Shown: positions 27,415 to 35,727 of the stretch, piece by piece | Numbering within the stretch: position 1 is the first letter of the stretch | Layout: the number at the start of each line of letters is the position of its first letter | NCBI RefSeq assembly: GCF_014842265.1 | Contig: NZ_JACYVI010000005.1 | Location: 58,517-122,516, forward strand | Length of the DNA: 64,000 bases | From: Pseudomonas sp. CFBP 13711 | GTDB lineage: Bacteria > Pseudomonadota > Gammaproteobacteria > Pseudomonadales > Pseudomonadaceae | Direction of reading: 5' to 3' | Position numbers and translations under genes: made by a program | Notes under the pieces: generated by a model | What the model was told of the DNA's origin: nothing | Databases searched by the model: none | Seen by the model: only the letters and a program-made list of their open reading frames with translations

Positions 27415-28048
27415 GCGGTGCTCCCTGGCTCATCAACTGAGCGATTTTCTGATCGGATGGGTCCTGGCTGAGTGCCAGGCCTTTGCTCACGCCGGCGATG
27501 TCTGCGGCGCTGCGGTTCTGGTTGAGCTTGCGCTTGCCTTCCAGCCGCTCGATGGGGATCGCGAAGCCGACGATGCCGTTGAGCATTTTTTCGATGTAAT
27601 CGGCGGGTGCGTCGCTGACAGCCCAAGGCTCGGCGCGGCTGGCTTCGTGCTTGTCGGTCAGGCCGGTGACAATCCGCAACAGCCGCTCGGGATCAGTGAA
27701 CACATCGGCACGGCCGTAGGCGTGCACCGCCAGGTAATTCCAGGTGGGCACCACTTTGCCGTGCTCGGCCTTGGCTGCGTAGAAGGACGGGCTGATGTAG
27801 GCGTCCGCCCCCTGGAAAATCAGCAGCGCTTCGGCGCCCGTCTGGAGGGCTTTCCATTGCGGATTGGCCTTGGCCAGATGCCCGTACAGAGTGCCTTGCG
27901 GACTCTGAGTCGGTTCGAGCAACAAGGGAATATGACTCGCCTGCAAACCGGTCTCGTCAAACGTGACCAGAGTAGCCAGGCGTGTGGCTTCTATCTGCCC
28001 GTGCAGGCTAGCGAGGTTTTCATCGTTGAAATAGCTGGGCGTGTACAT
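27407..28048 (-). CDS. PaiB-like FMN-binding protein
   Basis: 213 aa of the FMN-binding negative transcriptional regulator family; the opening MYTPSYFNDENLASLHGQI and the central PTWNYLAVHAYGRA are its hallmarks. B. subtilis PaiB is paired with PaiA, a polyamine N-acetyltransferase, and here too it is coupled to a GNAT, so polyamine or amine detoxification is a reasonable inference. AAGGAAA lies upstream of the ATG. First gene of the set, divergent from the MocR gene. Confidence 0.85.
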   Translation of the reverse strand: MYTPSYFNDENLASLHGQIEATRLATLVTFDETGLQASHIPLLLEPTQSPQGTLYGHLAKANPQWKALQTGAEALLIFQGADAYISPSFYAAKAEHGKVVPTWNYLAVHAYGRADVFTDPERLLRIVTGLTDKHEASRAEPWAVSDAPADYIEKMLNGIVGFAIPIERLEGKRKLNQNRSAADIAGVSKGLALSQDPSDQKIAQLMSQGAPRV

Positions 28049-28105
28049 GAGATTTTCCTTGGCGGCTGAGTCAATCCTAGGCAGCCTATTGGTTCGTTGT
28101 AAGAG

Positions 28106-28115
28106 CCATTAATGG
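28106..28115. promoter_or_regulatory. Candidate MocR operator in a divergent promoter
   Basis: CCATTAATGG, a perfect 10-bp palindrome, in the middle of the 89-bp gap between the PaiB-like and MocR genes. ATTGG (28088-28092) and CCAAT (28130-28134) form a wider inverted pair around it. Confidence 0.4.
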
Positions 28116-28137
28116 TCTATCTCATAGGGCCAATCCC

Positions 28138-29685
28138 ATGCACGCACCCACGCCCGCGCTGACGTTCGATTTTGCCGGCATTGAGCTGAACCGCCGCCAT
28201 GGTCTTAGCCGCCAGCTCTATCAGACACTGCGCGAGCGCATCCTCGACGGTCGCTTGTCCGGTGGCACGCGCTTGCCGGCGAGCCGGGATCTGGCGTTGT
28301 CCCTCGCCATCTCCCGCAACAGCGTGGTGCGCGCTTATGACCAGCTTTACGCCGAAGGCTTTACCGAAAGCCGCGTCGGGGACGGCACTTACGTCGCACT
28401 GTTGAGAGAGAAACCGCCGGCTGCAAAAAAACTATCCACACACCTGTCCACAGGGTTATCACCAAGCTTATCAACAGGTTTATCCACAAAACCCCTGATA
28501 ATGGCGGCCGAATCGTCCAACAATGTTATCCACAGCACAGCAATGCATACGCTGGATCAGCATCATTTGCGGCCTCCCAAAAGCGGCCTGCCCAGGGCGT
28601 TTCGCACGGGTGTTCCGGCATTTGATCTGTTCCCTTTCGACACGTGGGGCAAGCTCCACGCGGCTTTCTGGCGTAAGCCGGGCCTGCAGCATCTGGGCTA
28701 CGGCGACCCGGCCGGCGAATGGCGGCTGCGGGAGCTGATCGCGGCTTATCTGAGGACTTCTCGCGACCTGCGCTGCGCACCTGAGCAAATTGTGATCACC
28801 AATGGTGCGCAGCAGGCGATTACCCTTTGTGCACAGCTGCTGCTGGAGCAGGGCGACGTGGTGGCGATCGAAAATCCGGGGTACCGCGCGGCCGGTCATG
28901 CCTTCGGGGTAGCTGGCGCCAGGTTGCAGGGCATGGCGGTTGACGACGAGGGCATGCGCAGTCCGGCTCTGGGTGACTCTGGCTGCAAGTTGGCGTATGT
29001 GACGCCCTCTCACCAATACCCGCTGGGCGTGACGATGAGTCTGGCTCGGCGGCTTGAACTGCTCGCGTGGGCCGAGCGCAATCAAAGCTGGATCGTCGAA
29101 GACGACTACGACGGCGAATACCGCTACAGCGGCGCCCCGCTGGCGCCGTTGGCAGCGCTGGATCGCAGCGGTCGCGTGCTGTACGTCGGGACATTCGGCA
29201 AGGTCGCATTTCCGGCGCTGCGCCTGGGTTATCTGGTGTTGCCGCGCAACCTGGTTGAGCCGTTCAGCCGGCGCCGGGCCGTGGACATGCGTCATTCCGA
29301 GGTGGGCACGCAGATGGTCATGGCCGAGTTCATCGCAGCGGGTCACTTTCAGCGGCACATCCGCCGCATGCGCCGGGCTGCCTTGAGCCGACGCGACGCA
29401 TTGCTGGCCGGCTGGCCCCAGGAGCTTGCGGGTTGCAGCCCGATGATCAAGCCCGTTGCAGGGCTGCATGTGACCGTCGCAGTGGATACGTTAGAGCGTG
29501 AAACGGAACTGGTCGCCAAGGCAGAAAATGTCGGCGTCGAGGTCGCGCCGTTGAGTGAGTATTGGCTGCCGGGGTCAGAGACGCCGGTGGATGATCGGGC
29601 CGGTCTGGTCCTGGGGTTTGCAGCGGTGCCTGAGGCCGATATCGCCTCGGCGCTGGCGCGATTGCGAAGTGCATGGCGGGTTTGA
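28138..29685 (+). CDS. MocR/PdxR-type GntR regulator with aminotransferase domain
   Basis: 515 aa. N-terminal GntR winged HTH (about residues 18-85: YQTLRERILDGRLSGGTRLPASRDLA). Then a long linker (about 85-150) that includes five tetrapeptide units L-S-T-H, L-S-T-G, L-S-P-S, L-S-T-G, L-S-T-K. The rest is a PLP-binding type I aminotransferase domain with EDDYDGEYRY and the Schiff-base Lys in YVGTFGKVAFPALRLGY. It likely controls the divergent PaiB/GNAT genes in response to a PLP or amine ligand. The linker repeats are encoded by DnaA-box-like DNA, listed separately. Confidence 0.9.
   Translation: MHAPTPALTFDFAGIELNRRHGLSRQLYQTLRERILDGRLSGGTRLPASRDLALSLAISRNSVVRAYDQLYAEGFTESRVGDGTYVALLREKPPAAKKLSTHLSTGLSPSLSTGLSTKPLIMAAESSNNVIHSTAMHTLDQHHLRPPKSGLPRAFRTGVPAFDLFPFDTWGKLHAAFWRKPGLQHLGYGDPAGEWRLRELIAAYLRTSRDLRCAPEQIVITNGAQQAITLCAQLLLEQGDVVAIENPGYRAAGHAFGVAGARLQGMAVDDEGMRSPALGDSGCKLAYVTPSHQYPLGVTMSLARRLELLAWAERNQSWIVEDDYDGEYRYSGAPLAPLAALDRSGRVLYVGTFGKVAFPALRLGYLVLPRNLVEPFSRRRAVDMRHSEVGTQMVMAEFIAAGHFQRHIRRMRRAALSRRDALLAGWPQELAGCSPMIKPVAGLHVTVAVDTLERETELVAKAENVGVEVAPLSEYWLPGSETPVDDRAGLVLGFAAVPEADIASALARLRSAWRV
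28432..28534 (+). promoter_or_regulatory. Array of DnaA-box-like nonamers, 12-bp period
   Basis: Five same-strand nonamers start at 28432 (CTATCCACA), 28444 (CTGTCCACA), 28456 (TTATCACCA), 28468 (TTATCAACA) and 28480 (TTATCCACA): exactly 12 bp apart, one perfect, two with one mismatch, two with two. A sixth, perfect box lies at 28526-28534. The array falls inside the MocR linker, and the unit equals four codons. Three of the five Leu codons are TTA, the rarest in Pseudomonas, as the DnaA consensus requires. Binding by DnaA is inferred. Confidence 0.6.
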
Positions 29686-29775
29686 TCTTGGTGAACCCGA
29701 TGGCGGCCTGGCGCGTCATCCAGCAGGCACCGGCGTATACTCGCGCCCATCGCAATCCTTCTTCGAGATACGCCC

Positions 29776-30987
29776 ATGAGTCTTCCTCTCTCCGCGGCGC
29801 CGCAGCGCAAGCTCGGCGCGCCGCTGATCGCTTTCCTTTTGCTGGTGGTCGGCGCTCTGTTTTTGCAATCCGCCGTTGGCGTCAGGCAAGTGCTGTTGCT
29901 GATCGTCGGCGCGGCGCTGGGCCTCACGCTCTATCACGCCGCCTTCGGCTTCACCTCGGCCTGGCGGGTATTCATCAACGAGCGGCGCGGCGCCGGCTTG
30001 CGCGCGCAGATGGTGATGCTGGCCGTCGCGGTGGTGCTGTTCTTCCCCGCGCTGGGTGCCGGTACGCTGTTCGGCACGCCGGTCACCGGCCTTGTGGCCC
30101 CGGCGGGCGTGTCGGTTGTCTTCGGCGCCTTCATCTTTGGCATCGGCATGCAAATGGGCGGCGGCTGTGCGTCGGGCACGTTGTTCACCGTCGGCGGCGG
30201 CAATGCGCGGATGCTCGTGACCTTGCTGTTCTTCATCATTGGCTCGCTGATCGCCACGCATCACGTCGATTGGTGGTTCTCGTTGCCGTCTTTCCCCGCC
30301 ACTTCCATCGTTAAAACCTTCGGCGTGATCCCTGCGTTGCTGATGAGCCTGGCGCTGTTTGCGATCATTGCCCTTGTCACCGTCAAGCTGGAAAAGCGTC
30401 GGCACGGACAGCTGGAAGCGGCCGTCACCAGTGAGCATGTTGGCGTGCGCCGTTTCTTTCGCGGGCCGTGGCCGCTGGTGTGGGGCGCGGTTGGCTTGGC
30501 GCTGCTCAACTACGCCACGCTGGCATTGGCGGGTCGCCCTTGGGGCATCACCTCGGCCTTCGCGCTGTGGGGTGCGAAAGTCGCCGGTGGTCTGGGGGTG
30601 GACGTGGGCAGTTGGCCGTTCTGGCAGATGCCAGCGAATGCCAAGGCGCTGGCCGCGCCGGTGTGGGAGGACATCACTACCGTCATGGACATCGGCATCA
30701 TGTTGGGTGCGGCAGTGGCGGCAGGCCTTGCTGGACGATTCGCTCCGAGTCTGAAAATCCCGACGCGCTCGTTGATCGCTGCAGTGATTGGCGGGCTGTT
30801 GCTGGGTTACGGTTCGCGCCTGGCGTACGGCTGCAACATTGGCGCGTACTTCAGCGGGATCGCCTCAGGCAGCCTGCACGGCTGGCTCTGGCTGGTCGCT
30901 GCCTTTGCGGGCAACGCAGTGGGCGTGCGGATTCGGCCGGTATTCTTTGAGGGCGAGCGTCGGCCTGCTGTTTTGACAGGGTGCTGA
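29776..30987 (+). CDS. YeeE/YedE family (thio)sulfur transporter
   Basis: 403 aa, about ten membrane helices in two related halves. Each half carries the family's conserved cysteine motif: GGGCASGTLF (about residues 130-140) and YGCNIGAYFSGIASGSLHGW near the end. In YeeE/TsuA these cysteines relay thiosulfate across the membrane. No TusA/YeeD partner gene is adjacent, so the substrate is inferred from family only. The ATG follows the MocR gene after 90 bp. Confidence 0.85.
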   Translation: MSLPLSAAPQRKLGAPLIAFLLLVVGALFLQSAVGVRQVLLLIVGAALGLTLYHAAFGFTSAWRVFINERRGAGLRAQMVMLAVAVVLFFPALGAGTLFGTPVTGLVAPAGVSVVFGAFIFGIGMQMGGGCASGTLFTVGGGNARMLVTLLFFIIGSLIATHHVDWWFSLPSFPATSIVKTFGVIPALLMSLALFAIIALVTVKLEKRRHGQLEAAVTSEHVGVRRFFRGPWPLVWGAVGLALLNYATLALAGRPWGITSAFALWGAKVAGGLGVDVGSWPFWQMPANAKALAAPVWEDITTVMDIGIMLGAAVAAGLAGRFAPSLKIPTRSLIAAVIGGLLLGYGSRLAYGCNIGAYFSGIASGSLHGWLWLVAAFAGNAVGVRIRPVFFEGERRPAVLTGC

Positions 30988-31011
30988 TCGAGTGATTTGA
31001 AGGAGGGAGGA

Positions 31012-31038
31012 CGCTTGCCCGCGAGGTGCGGGCAAGCG
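31012..31038. terminator. Bidirectional hairpin between YedE and transketolase genes
   Basis: A perfect 11-bp stem (31012-31022 with 31028-31038) and 5-nt loop in the 64-bp gap between two convergent stops. Confidence 0.7.
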
Positions 31039-31051
31039 CTCTTACACAGGA

Positions 31052-33163
31052 TTAACCGGCGATCTGCTCCTTCGCCAGCTTAGCGATGTTTTCCGCCGTG
31101 AATCCATACTTGGCCTGCAGCTTCTCGATCGGGGCCGACGCACCGAAGGTGTTCATCACAACCTTCGCTCCGGTCTGGCCGACATACCGATCCCAGCCCA
31201 CCGGCCCCGCCTGTTCCACCACCACCCTGGCTTTCACGTCCGGCGGCAGCACGCCGTCGCGATAGGCCTTGTCCTGATCCTCGAACAATTCCCAGCTCGG
31301 CATCGACACCACTCGCGCCGCAACCCCTTCGGCTTTGAGCGTCTCGAACGCTTCGACGGTCATACCGACCTCGCTGCCAGTGGCGATCAAGATCACGTCC
31401 ACTTTGCCTTCTACCGCATCGGCCAGCACGTACGCGCCTTTAGTCAGGCCCTCGGCGGCGGCGTATTTCGAGCGATCAAGGGTCGGCAACGGCTGACGCG
31501 AGAGCACCAGGCAGGACGGTCTGCTGGTTTGCGCCAGCGCTATTTTCCAGGCTTCGGCCGTTTCGTTGGCATCGCCCGGACGAATCGTCAGCACACCGGG
31601 TGTTGCCCGCAGCTGAGTCAGTTGCTCGATGGGCTGGTGTGTCGGGCCGTCTTCGCCGACGCCGATGGAGTCATGGGTAAAGACGAAAATAACCGGCAAT
31701 TCCATGATCGACGCCAGACGAATCGGCGGCTTCATGTAATCGCTGAACACCAGAAACGTCGAGGTGTACGGGCGGATATAGGACAGAGCCAGGCCGTTCG
31801 CGATAGAACCCATGGCATGTTCGCGGATACCGAAGTGCAGGTTTCGACCGCTGTAATTGCCCGCTTCAAAGCTACCGGCTCCGTCGAACGTCAGATTGGT
31901 TTTGGTCGACGGCGAAAGGTCTGCGGAGCCACCGATCAGCCAAGGAATCTGCTCGGCGAAGGCGTTCAGCACTTTGCCACCGGACGCGCGGGAGGCAATG
32001 CCTTTGGCGTCGGCTTCAAAATTCATCTGCTTGTCTTGCCAGCCTTCGGGCATCTCACCGGCACGCATGCGCTTGAGCTGATCGGCGAGGTCGGGCTGGT
32101 CCTTTTCAAACTGGTTGAAGGTCTCAAGCCAGGCGTCGTAATCGCTCCCGCTGCGGTCGAGCAGTGCATCACGCAGGCAATGGCGGGCATCTTCCGGCAC
32201 TAGGAAGCTGCTGTTTTCGTCCCAGCCGTAGGCTTTTTTGGTCAGTTTGATTTCGTCATCGCCCAGCGGTTCGCCGTGGGCGGCAGACGTATTGTGTTTG
32301 TTGGGCGAGCCAAAGCCGATGACGCTGTCGACCACGATCAGGGTTGGTGCATCGCTGGTTTGCTGAAAGGTCTGCAGCGCTTTTGCCAGCGCACTGGCGT
32401 CATTGGCGTCTTTGACGTGCAGGGTTTTCCAGCCGTACCCCTCGAAACGCTTCTGCACATCGTCGCTGTAAGCCAGCTCGGTATGACCTTCGATGCTGAT
32501 GGTGTTGTTGTCGTAAATCCAGCACAGATTCGACAGCTTCAAATGACCGGCAAGTGAGGCCGCTTCTGCGGTTACGCCCTCCATCATGTCGCCGTCGCCG
32601 CACAGCACGTAAACGCTGTAATCGAACAGCGTCGCGCCCGGCGTGTTGAAGTGTTCGCCCAGCCAGCGCTCGCCCATCGCCATGCCGACGCTGTTGGCGC
32701 AACCCTGACCCAGCGGGCCAGTGGTGGTTTCCACGCCGGTGGTCATGCGGTATTCGGGGTGGCCCGGGGTTTTGGAGTCCATCTGGCGAAACTGCTTGAT
32801 GTCCTCAAGGCTCACCGCAGGTTTGCCCGATGGCTTGCCGTGCTCGTCGATCTCGATCACACCGGCCAGGTGCAGCAGTGAATAAAGCAGCATTGAAGCG
32901 TGACCGACCGATAGCACGAAGCGGTCGCGGTTTGGCCAGTCAGGGTGTTCCGGGTGGTAGCGCAGGAAATCTTTCCACAGCGTGTAGCCCACAGGGGCAA
33001 GCGCCATCGGCGTGCCGGGGTGCCCGGAATTGGCTTTTTGCACTGCATCCATGGCTAGGGTGCGAATGGTGTTGATGGTCAGTTGGTCGCGGTCGGTGTG
33101 CGGCGTAAACGTGCGCACTGCGCCTGATCGTTCGGTGGAGTGAGAGTTGGCAGACGAGCTCAT
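31052..33163 (-). CDS. tkt: Transketolase
   Basis: TPP-dependent transfer of two-carbon units in the pentose phosphate pathway. 703 aa from the ATG at 33163 (GAGGAG 8 nt before it; a longer frame to 33196 is not needed). ANSGHPGTPMA, the TPP motif GDGDMMEGVTAEAA...YDNN, GVGEDGPTHQPIEQL and ATGSEV are all present. No Calvin-cycle or other pentose genes are adjacent. If the usual tkt-epd-pgk locus exists elsewhere, this would be a second copy; the window cannot show it. Confidence 0.92.
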   Translation of the reverse strand: MSSSANSHSTERSGAVRTFTPHTDRDQLTINTIRTLAMDAVQKANSGHPGTPMALAPVGYTLWKDFLRYHPEHPDWPNRDRFVLSVGHASMLLYSLLHLAGVIEIDEHGKPSGKPAVSLEDIKQFRQMDSKTPGHPEYRMTTGVETTTGPLGQGCANSVGMAMGERWLGEHFNTPGATLFDYSVYVLCGDGDMMEGVTAEAASLAGHLKLSNLCWIYDNNTISIEGHTELAYSDDVQKRFEGYGWKTLHVKDANDASALAKALQTFQQTSDAPTLIVVDSVIGFGSPNKHNTSAAHGEPLGDDEIKLTKKAYGWDENSSFLVPEDARHCLRDALLDRSGSDYDAWLETFNQFEKDQPDLADQLKRMRAGEMPEGWQDKQMNFEADAKGIASRASGGKVLNAFAEQIPWLIGGSADLSPSTKTNLTFDGAGSFEAGNYSGRNLHFGIREHAMGSIANGLALSYIRPYTSTFLVFSDYMKPPIRLASIMELPVIFVFTHDSIGVGEDGPTHQPIEQLTQLRATPGVLTIRPGDANETAEAWKIALAQTSRPSCLVLSRQPLPTLDRSKYAAAEGLTKGAYVLADAVEGKVDVILIATGSEVGMTVEAFETLKAEGVAARVVSMPSWELFEDQDKAYRDGVLPPDVKARVVVEQAGPVGWDRYVGQTGAKVVMNTFGASAPIEKLQAKYGFTAENIAKLAKEQIAG

Positions 33164-33397
33164 TAACGTTCTCCTCGTGACGGGTAGCGGAAGCATCCAG
33201 ATAGGTGTTGAGCCCTCGGAGGCTGTGATCGTTCCATGAACAATCTGTCAGTCGACCCGGTGGAGAAGCGATTCAGCTTTCCGCTCGTATTTGGTTACAT
33301 ATAGCCTGTGGGCGTAACGAACGAAGTTGTTCTCACGTATTCGAAGCCTTGGGTCGAGCCTTTGCCGACCGATTTAAGCGTATTGCGGAGGTGGCTT

Positions 33398-34297
33398 TTG
33401 CAGGAATTCATCGTCAAGAAGTACCGGGCCATGATCCGGACGTTTACCTACATCGGCTGGTCATTGTTCTGGCTGCTGATTTGGGACGTCGTCGTCACCG
33501 TCGACTTCATGCTGTTTCTGGATCGCAAGATCACCCTCCCATCAATGCCCTTGACCCTGTTGGGTTCTGCGCTGGTCGTGCTGACCAGTTTTCGCAATAC
33601 CAGTGCGTATAACCGCTGGTGGGAGGCGCGCACGTTATGGGGTGCGCTGGTGAATAACTCCCGCAGCTTCGCCCGGCAGGTGCTGACCTTCATTGATGAC
33701 GAGGACGGCCTGAACCCGGTCAAGGCCACGCTGTTGCGCCGGCACGTCGCTTATGTCGAATGCCTGTCGGCTCATTTGAAGGGCAGTGATTGTGGCGAGC
33801 AGGTGACCGCGATGATTTCCCGGGAAGAGTATGAGCGCCGCACGCGCACCAACAACTTCCCCAACGCGATTCTCAATGAGTCCGCGGCGATCATCGCTCA
33901 GGAATACAAGGCCGGCCGCCTGGACAGCATTCGTCTGGAACGGCTCGAAGCGACGCTGGTGGAAATCTCCAACAACCAAGGCGGCATGGAGCGCATCGCC
34001 AATACCCCGTTGCCTTACCCGTACGTGACGTTCCCGCGCCTGTTCATCACGCTGTTCTGCATCATCGTGCCGATCGGTCTGGTGGAAACGCTGGGCTGGT
34101 TCACGCCGCTGGCGTCCACCGTGGTCGGCTTCATGCTGCTGGCGATCGAGAAAATCGGCACCGACTTGCAAAGCCCGTTCAAAGCCTCCGAGCACGAGAT
34201 CCAGATGAAAGCGCTGTGCGAAAACATCTCCGGCAATCTGAATTCAATGCTGCAGGATGCGATGGACAAGCGGCCGGTTGAGGTGGCTTATTCGTGA
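33398..34297 (+). CDS. Bestrophin-like membrane protein (UPF0187)
   Basis: 299 aa, likely an anion channel. LTSFRNTSAYNRWWEARTLWGALVNNSRSFARQ is the bestrophin family core, with membrane helices near the N-terminus and again before PIGLVETLGWFTPL...EKIGTDLQSPF. I place the start at TTG 33398, because GGAGG lies 6 nt before it and the resulting N-terminus fits the family; a GTG at 33308 would add 30 residues but lacks a ribosome site. Confidence 0.8.
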   Translation: MQEFIVKKYRAMIRTFTYIGWSLFWLLIWDVVVTVDFMLFLDRKITLPSMPLTLLGSALVVLTSFRNTSAYNRWWEARTLWGALVNNSRSFARQVLTFIDDEDGLNPVKATLLRRHVAYVECLSAHLKGSDCGEQVTAMISREEYERRTRTNNFPNAILNESAAIIAQEYKAGRLDSIRLERLEATLVEISNNQGGMERIANTPLPYPYVTFPRLFITLFCIIVPIGLVETLGWFTPLASTVVGFMLLAIEKIGTDLQSPFKASEHEIQMKALCENISGNLNSMLQDAMDKRPVEVAYS

Positions 34298-34302
34298 TGA
34301 GG

Positions 34303-34329
34303 TCATGCCCTTGCTCTGAGAGGGCATGA
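34303..34329 (+). terminator. Hairpin after the bestrophin gene
   Basis: TCATGCCCT (34303-34311) pairs with AGGGCATGA (34321-34329), 9-nt loop; no T-run. Confidence 0.6.
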
Positions 34330-34447
34330 ACGACGCTAGGCGCATCTGGACTGAGAGGATGCTCTATCCGCGAGCTATCCAGCGGTCGAGAGGCCGCTTT
34401 TGCATCAAGAATGAAGCCACCGCAAATGCACCTGTTGTTACACGAGT

Positions 34448-34555
34448 TGTGGGAGCGACCGGGGTGGCGTTCCACCTTGCTCGCGAAGAGGTGGGAAGGT
34501 GCGCTGAATCTTCAGCGGCTGAAATGCCGTCTTCGTGAGCAAGCCCACTCCCACA
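34448..34555. repeat. Intergenic repeat, family A copy 2 (long form)
   Basis: Inverted ends as in copy 1, but the left arm holds an extra 18 bp after GAGCGA that can fold on itself (GGTGG-CGTT-CCACC) before resuming TTGCTCGCGAAG. It lies in the 395-bp gap before ansA, which otherwise shows only the hairpin at 34303 and no gene. Confidence 0.75.
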
Positions 34556-34692
34556 GGATTGGGTTTGCTGCGCGAGCAAAGTGTCTGGACGCCGGGTAAT
34601 TTGCGACCCGTTGCGGGTTACCGACCTTGCGATATGTCTTTGCTCATCGCAGACAAAGGCCTGCAGATCATCATCTGAGCGCCGCCACTCGC

Positions 34693-35697
34693 TCAGCGCA
34701 ACTCCCCACACACGTCCAGCTCTACCAGCCGCCGCACTTCATCCCCACTCAGACCAGCCCCCAGCAGCGCATGCAGCTTGCCGAACGCGGCTTCGCGGGT
34801 CATGCCGCCGCCGGACAGCACGCCGACGCCCCGCAGCCGGCTGCCGGCCTCATACACATCCAGTTCGACGCCGCCTTCGTGGCATTGAGTAATCGCCACG
34901 ACCACGATGCCTTTCTGGTGAGCACGCTGAAGGCTGGCGAGGAAGTCGACATCATCGCTAGGCCCTGTGCCGTTGCCGAAGCATTCCAGCACAAGCCCCT
35001 GAATACCGCTGTCGATCATGCCGTCGAGCTGAGCACCGCCGATGCCGGGAAACAGCGGCAGCACCGCAACGTTCGCCAGTTGCTTGGGCTGGCGATAGTC
35101 CAGTGCCGCCGGCAACGCCGAGGCGGCCTCACCACCCCGTGCGCGATTAAGCGCCGCGAAAGGATTACGGCCGAAGCTGCGAATCTTTGCGCAACGAGTC
35201 GGTTCCAGCAGCTCCCCGTGGAAGTACAGATGCACTCCCGCGGCAAGCCCTTGCCCCAAAGCCTGCAAGGCGCCGTTAACGTTTTCCCAGGCATCGCTGT
35301 CGGGAACGCCCGCTGGCAACATTGAGCCGGTGAACACCACAGGGGCATTCAGGCCCAACAGTTGAAAGCTCATGGCCGCTGCGCTGTAGGCCAGGGTATC
35401 GGTGCCGTGCAGAATCAGCACGGCGTCGCACCCTTGCGCTTCAATTGCATCGACCACCGCCTCACGCAAGCGCTGCCAGTAGGCGGGCGTCATGTTGGCG
35501 CTGTCGATCAGGGGGGACATTTCGCGGAACGACCACTGCGGTACCACCATTTCGGGCAGTGCAGCCAGTTGCTCAGCCATGCGCGCTTCAAAGCCGGAAG
35601 CGGGTGCCAGCCCGTTTTCGCTGGCCTGCATGCCGATGGTTCCACCGGTATACAGGACCATTACCTGGCGGGCTGATGCGTGGTTTTCGCGATTCAT
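34693..35697 (-). CDS. ansA: L-asparaginase
   Basis: Hydrolyses asparagine to aspartate and ammonia. 334 aa with both catalytic threonine motifs: VLYTGGTIGM near residue 15-23 and LHGTDTLAYSA near 95-105. No signal peptide, so cytoplasmic (type I-like). It lies 30 bp downstream of an AGCS carrier gene and beyond aspA, giving an asparagine to aspartate to fumarate series. GGGAGACAGG precedes the start. Confidence 0.9.
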   Translation of the reverse strand: MNRENHASARQVMVLYTGGTIGMQASENGLAPASGFEARMAEQLAALPEMVVPQWSFREMSPLIDSANMTPAYWQRLREAVVDAIEAQGCDAVLILHGTDTLAYSAAAMSFQLLGLNAPVVFTGSMLPAGVPDSDAWENVNGALQALGQGLAAGVHLYFHGELLEPTRCAKIRSFGRNPFAALNRARGGEAASALPAALDYRQPKQLANVAVLPLFPGIGGAQLDGMIDSGIQGLVLECFGNGTGPSDDVDFLASLQRAHQKGIVVVAITQCHEGGVELDVYEAGSRLRGVGVLSGGGMTREAAFGKLHALLGAGLSGDEVRRLVELDVCGELR

Positions 35698-35727
35698 GCC
35701 TGTCTCCCTTGATTGACGTTCAAATGA

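Noticed and set aside
28432..28488. Reading the 12-bp array as a CRISPR or an ordinary microsatellite
   Set aside because: Units are too short for CRISPR and differ in exactly the bases the DnaA box tolerates; the reading frame is kept throughout.
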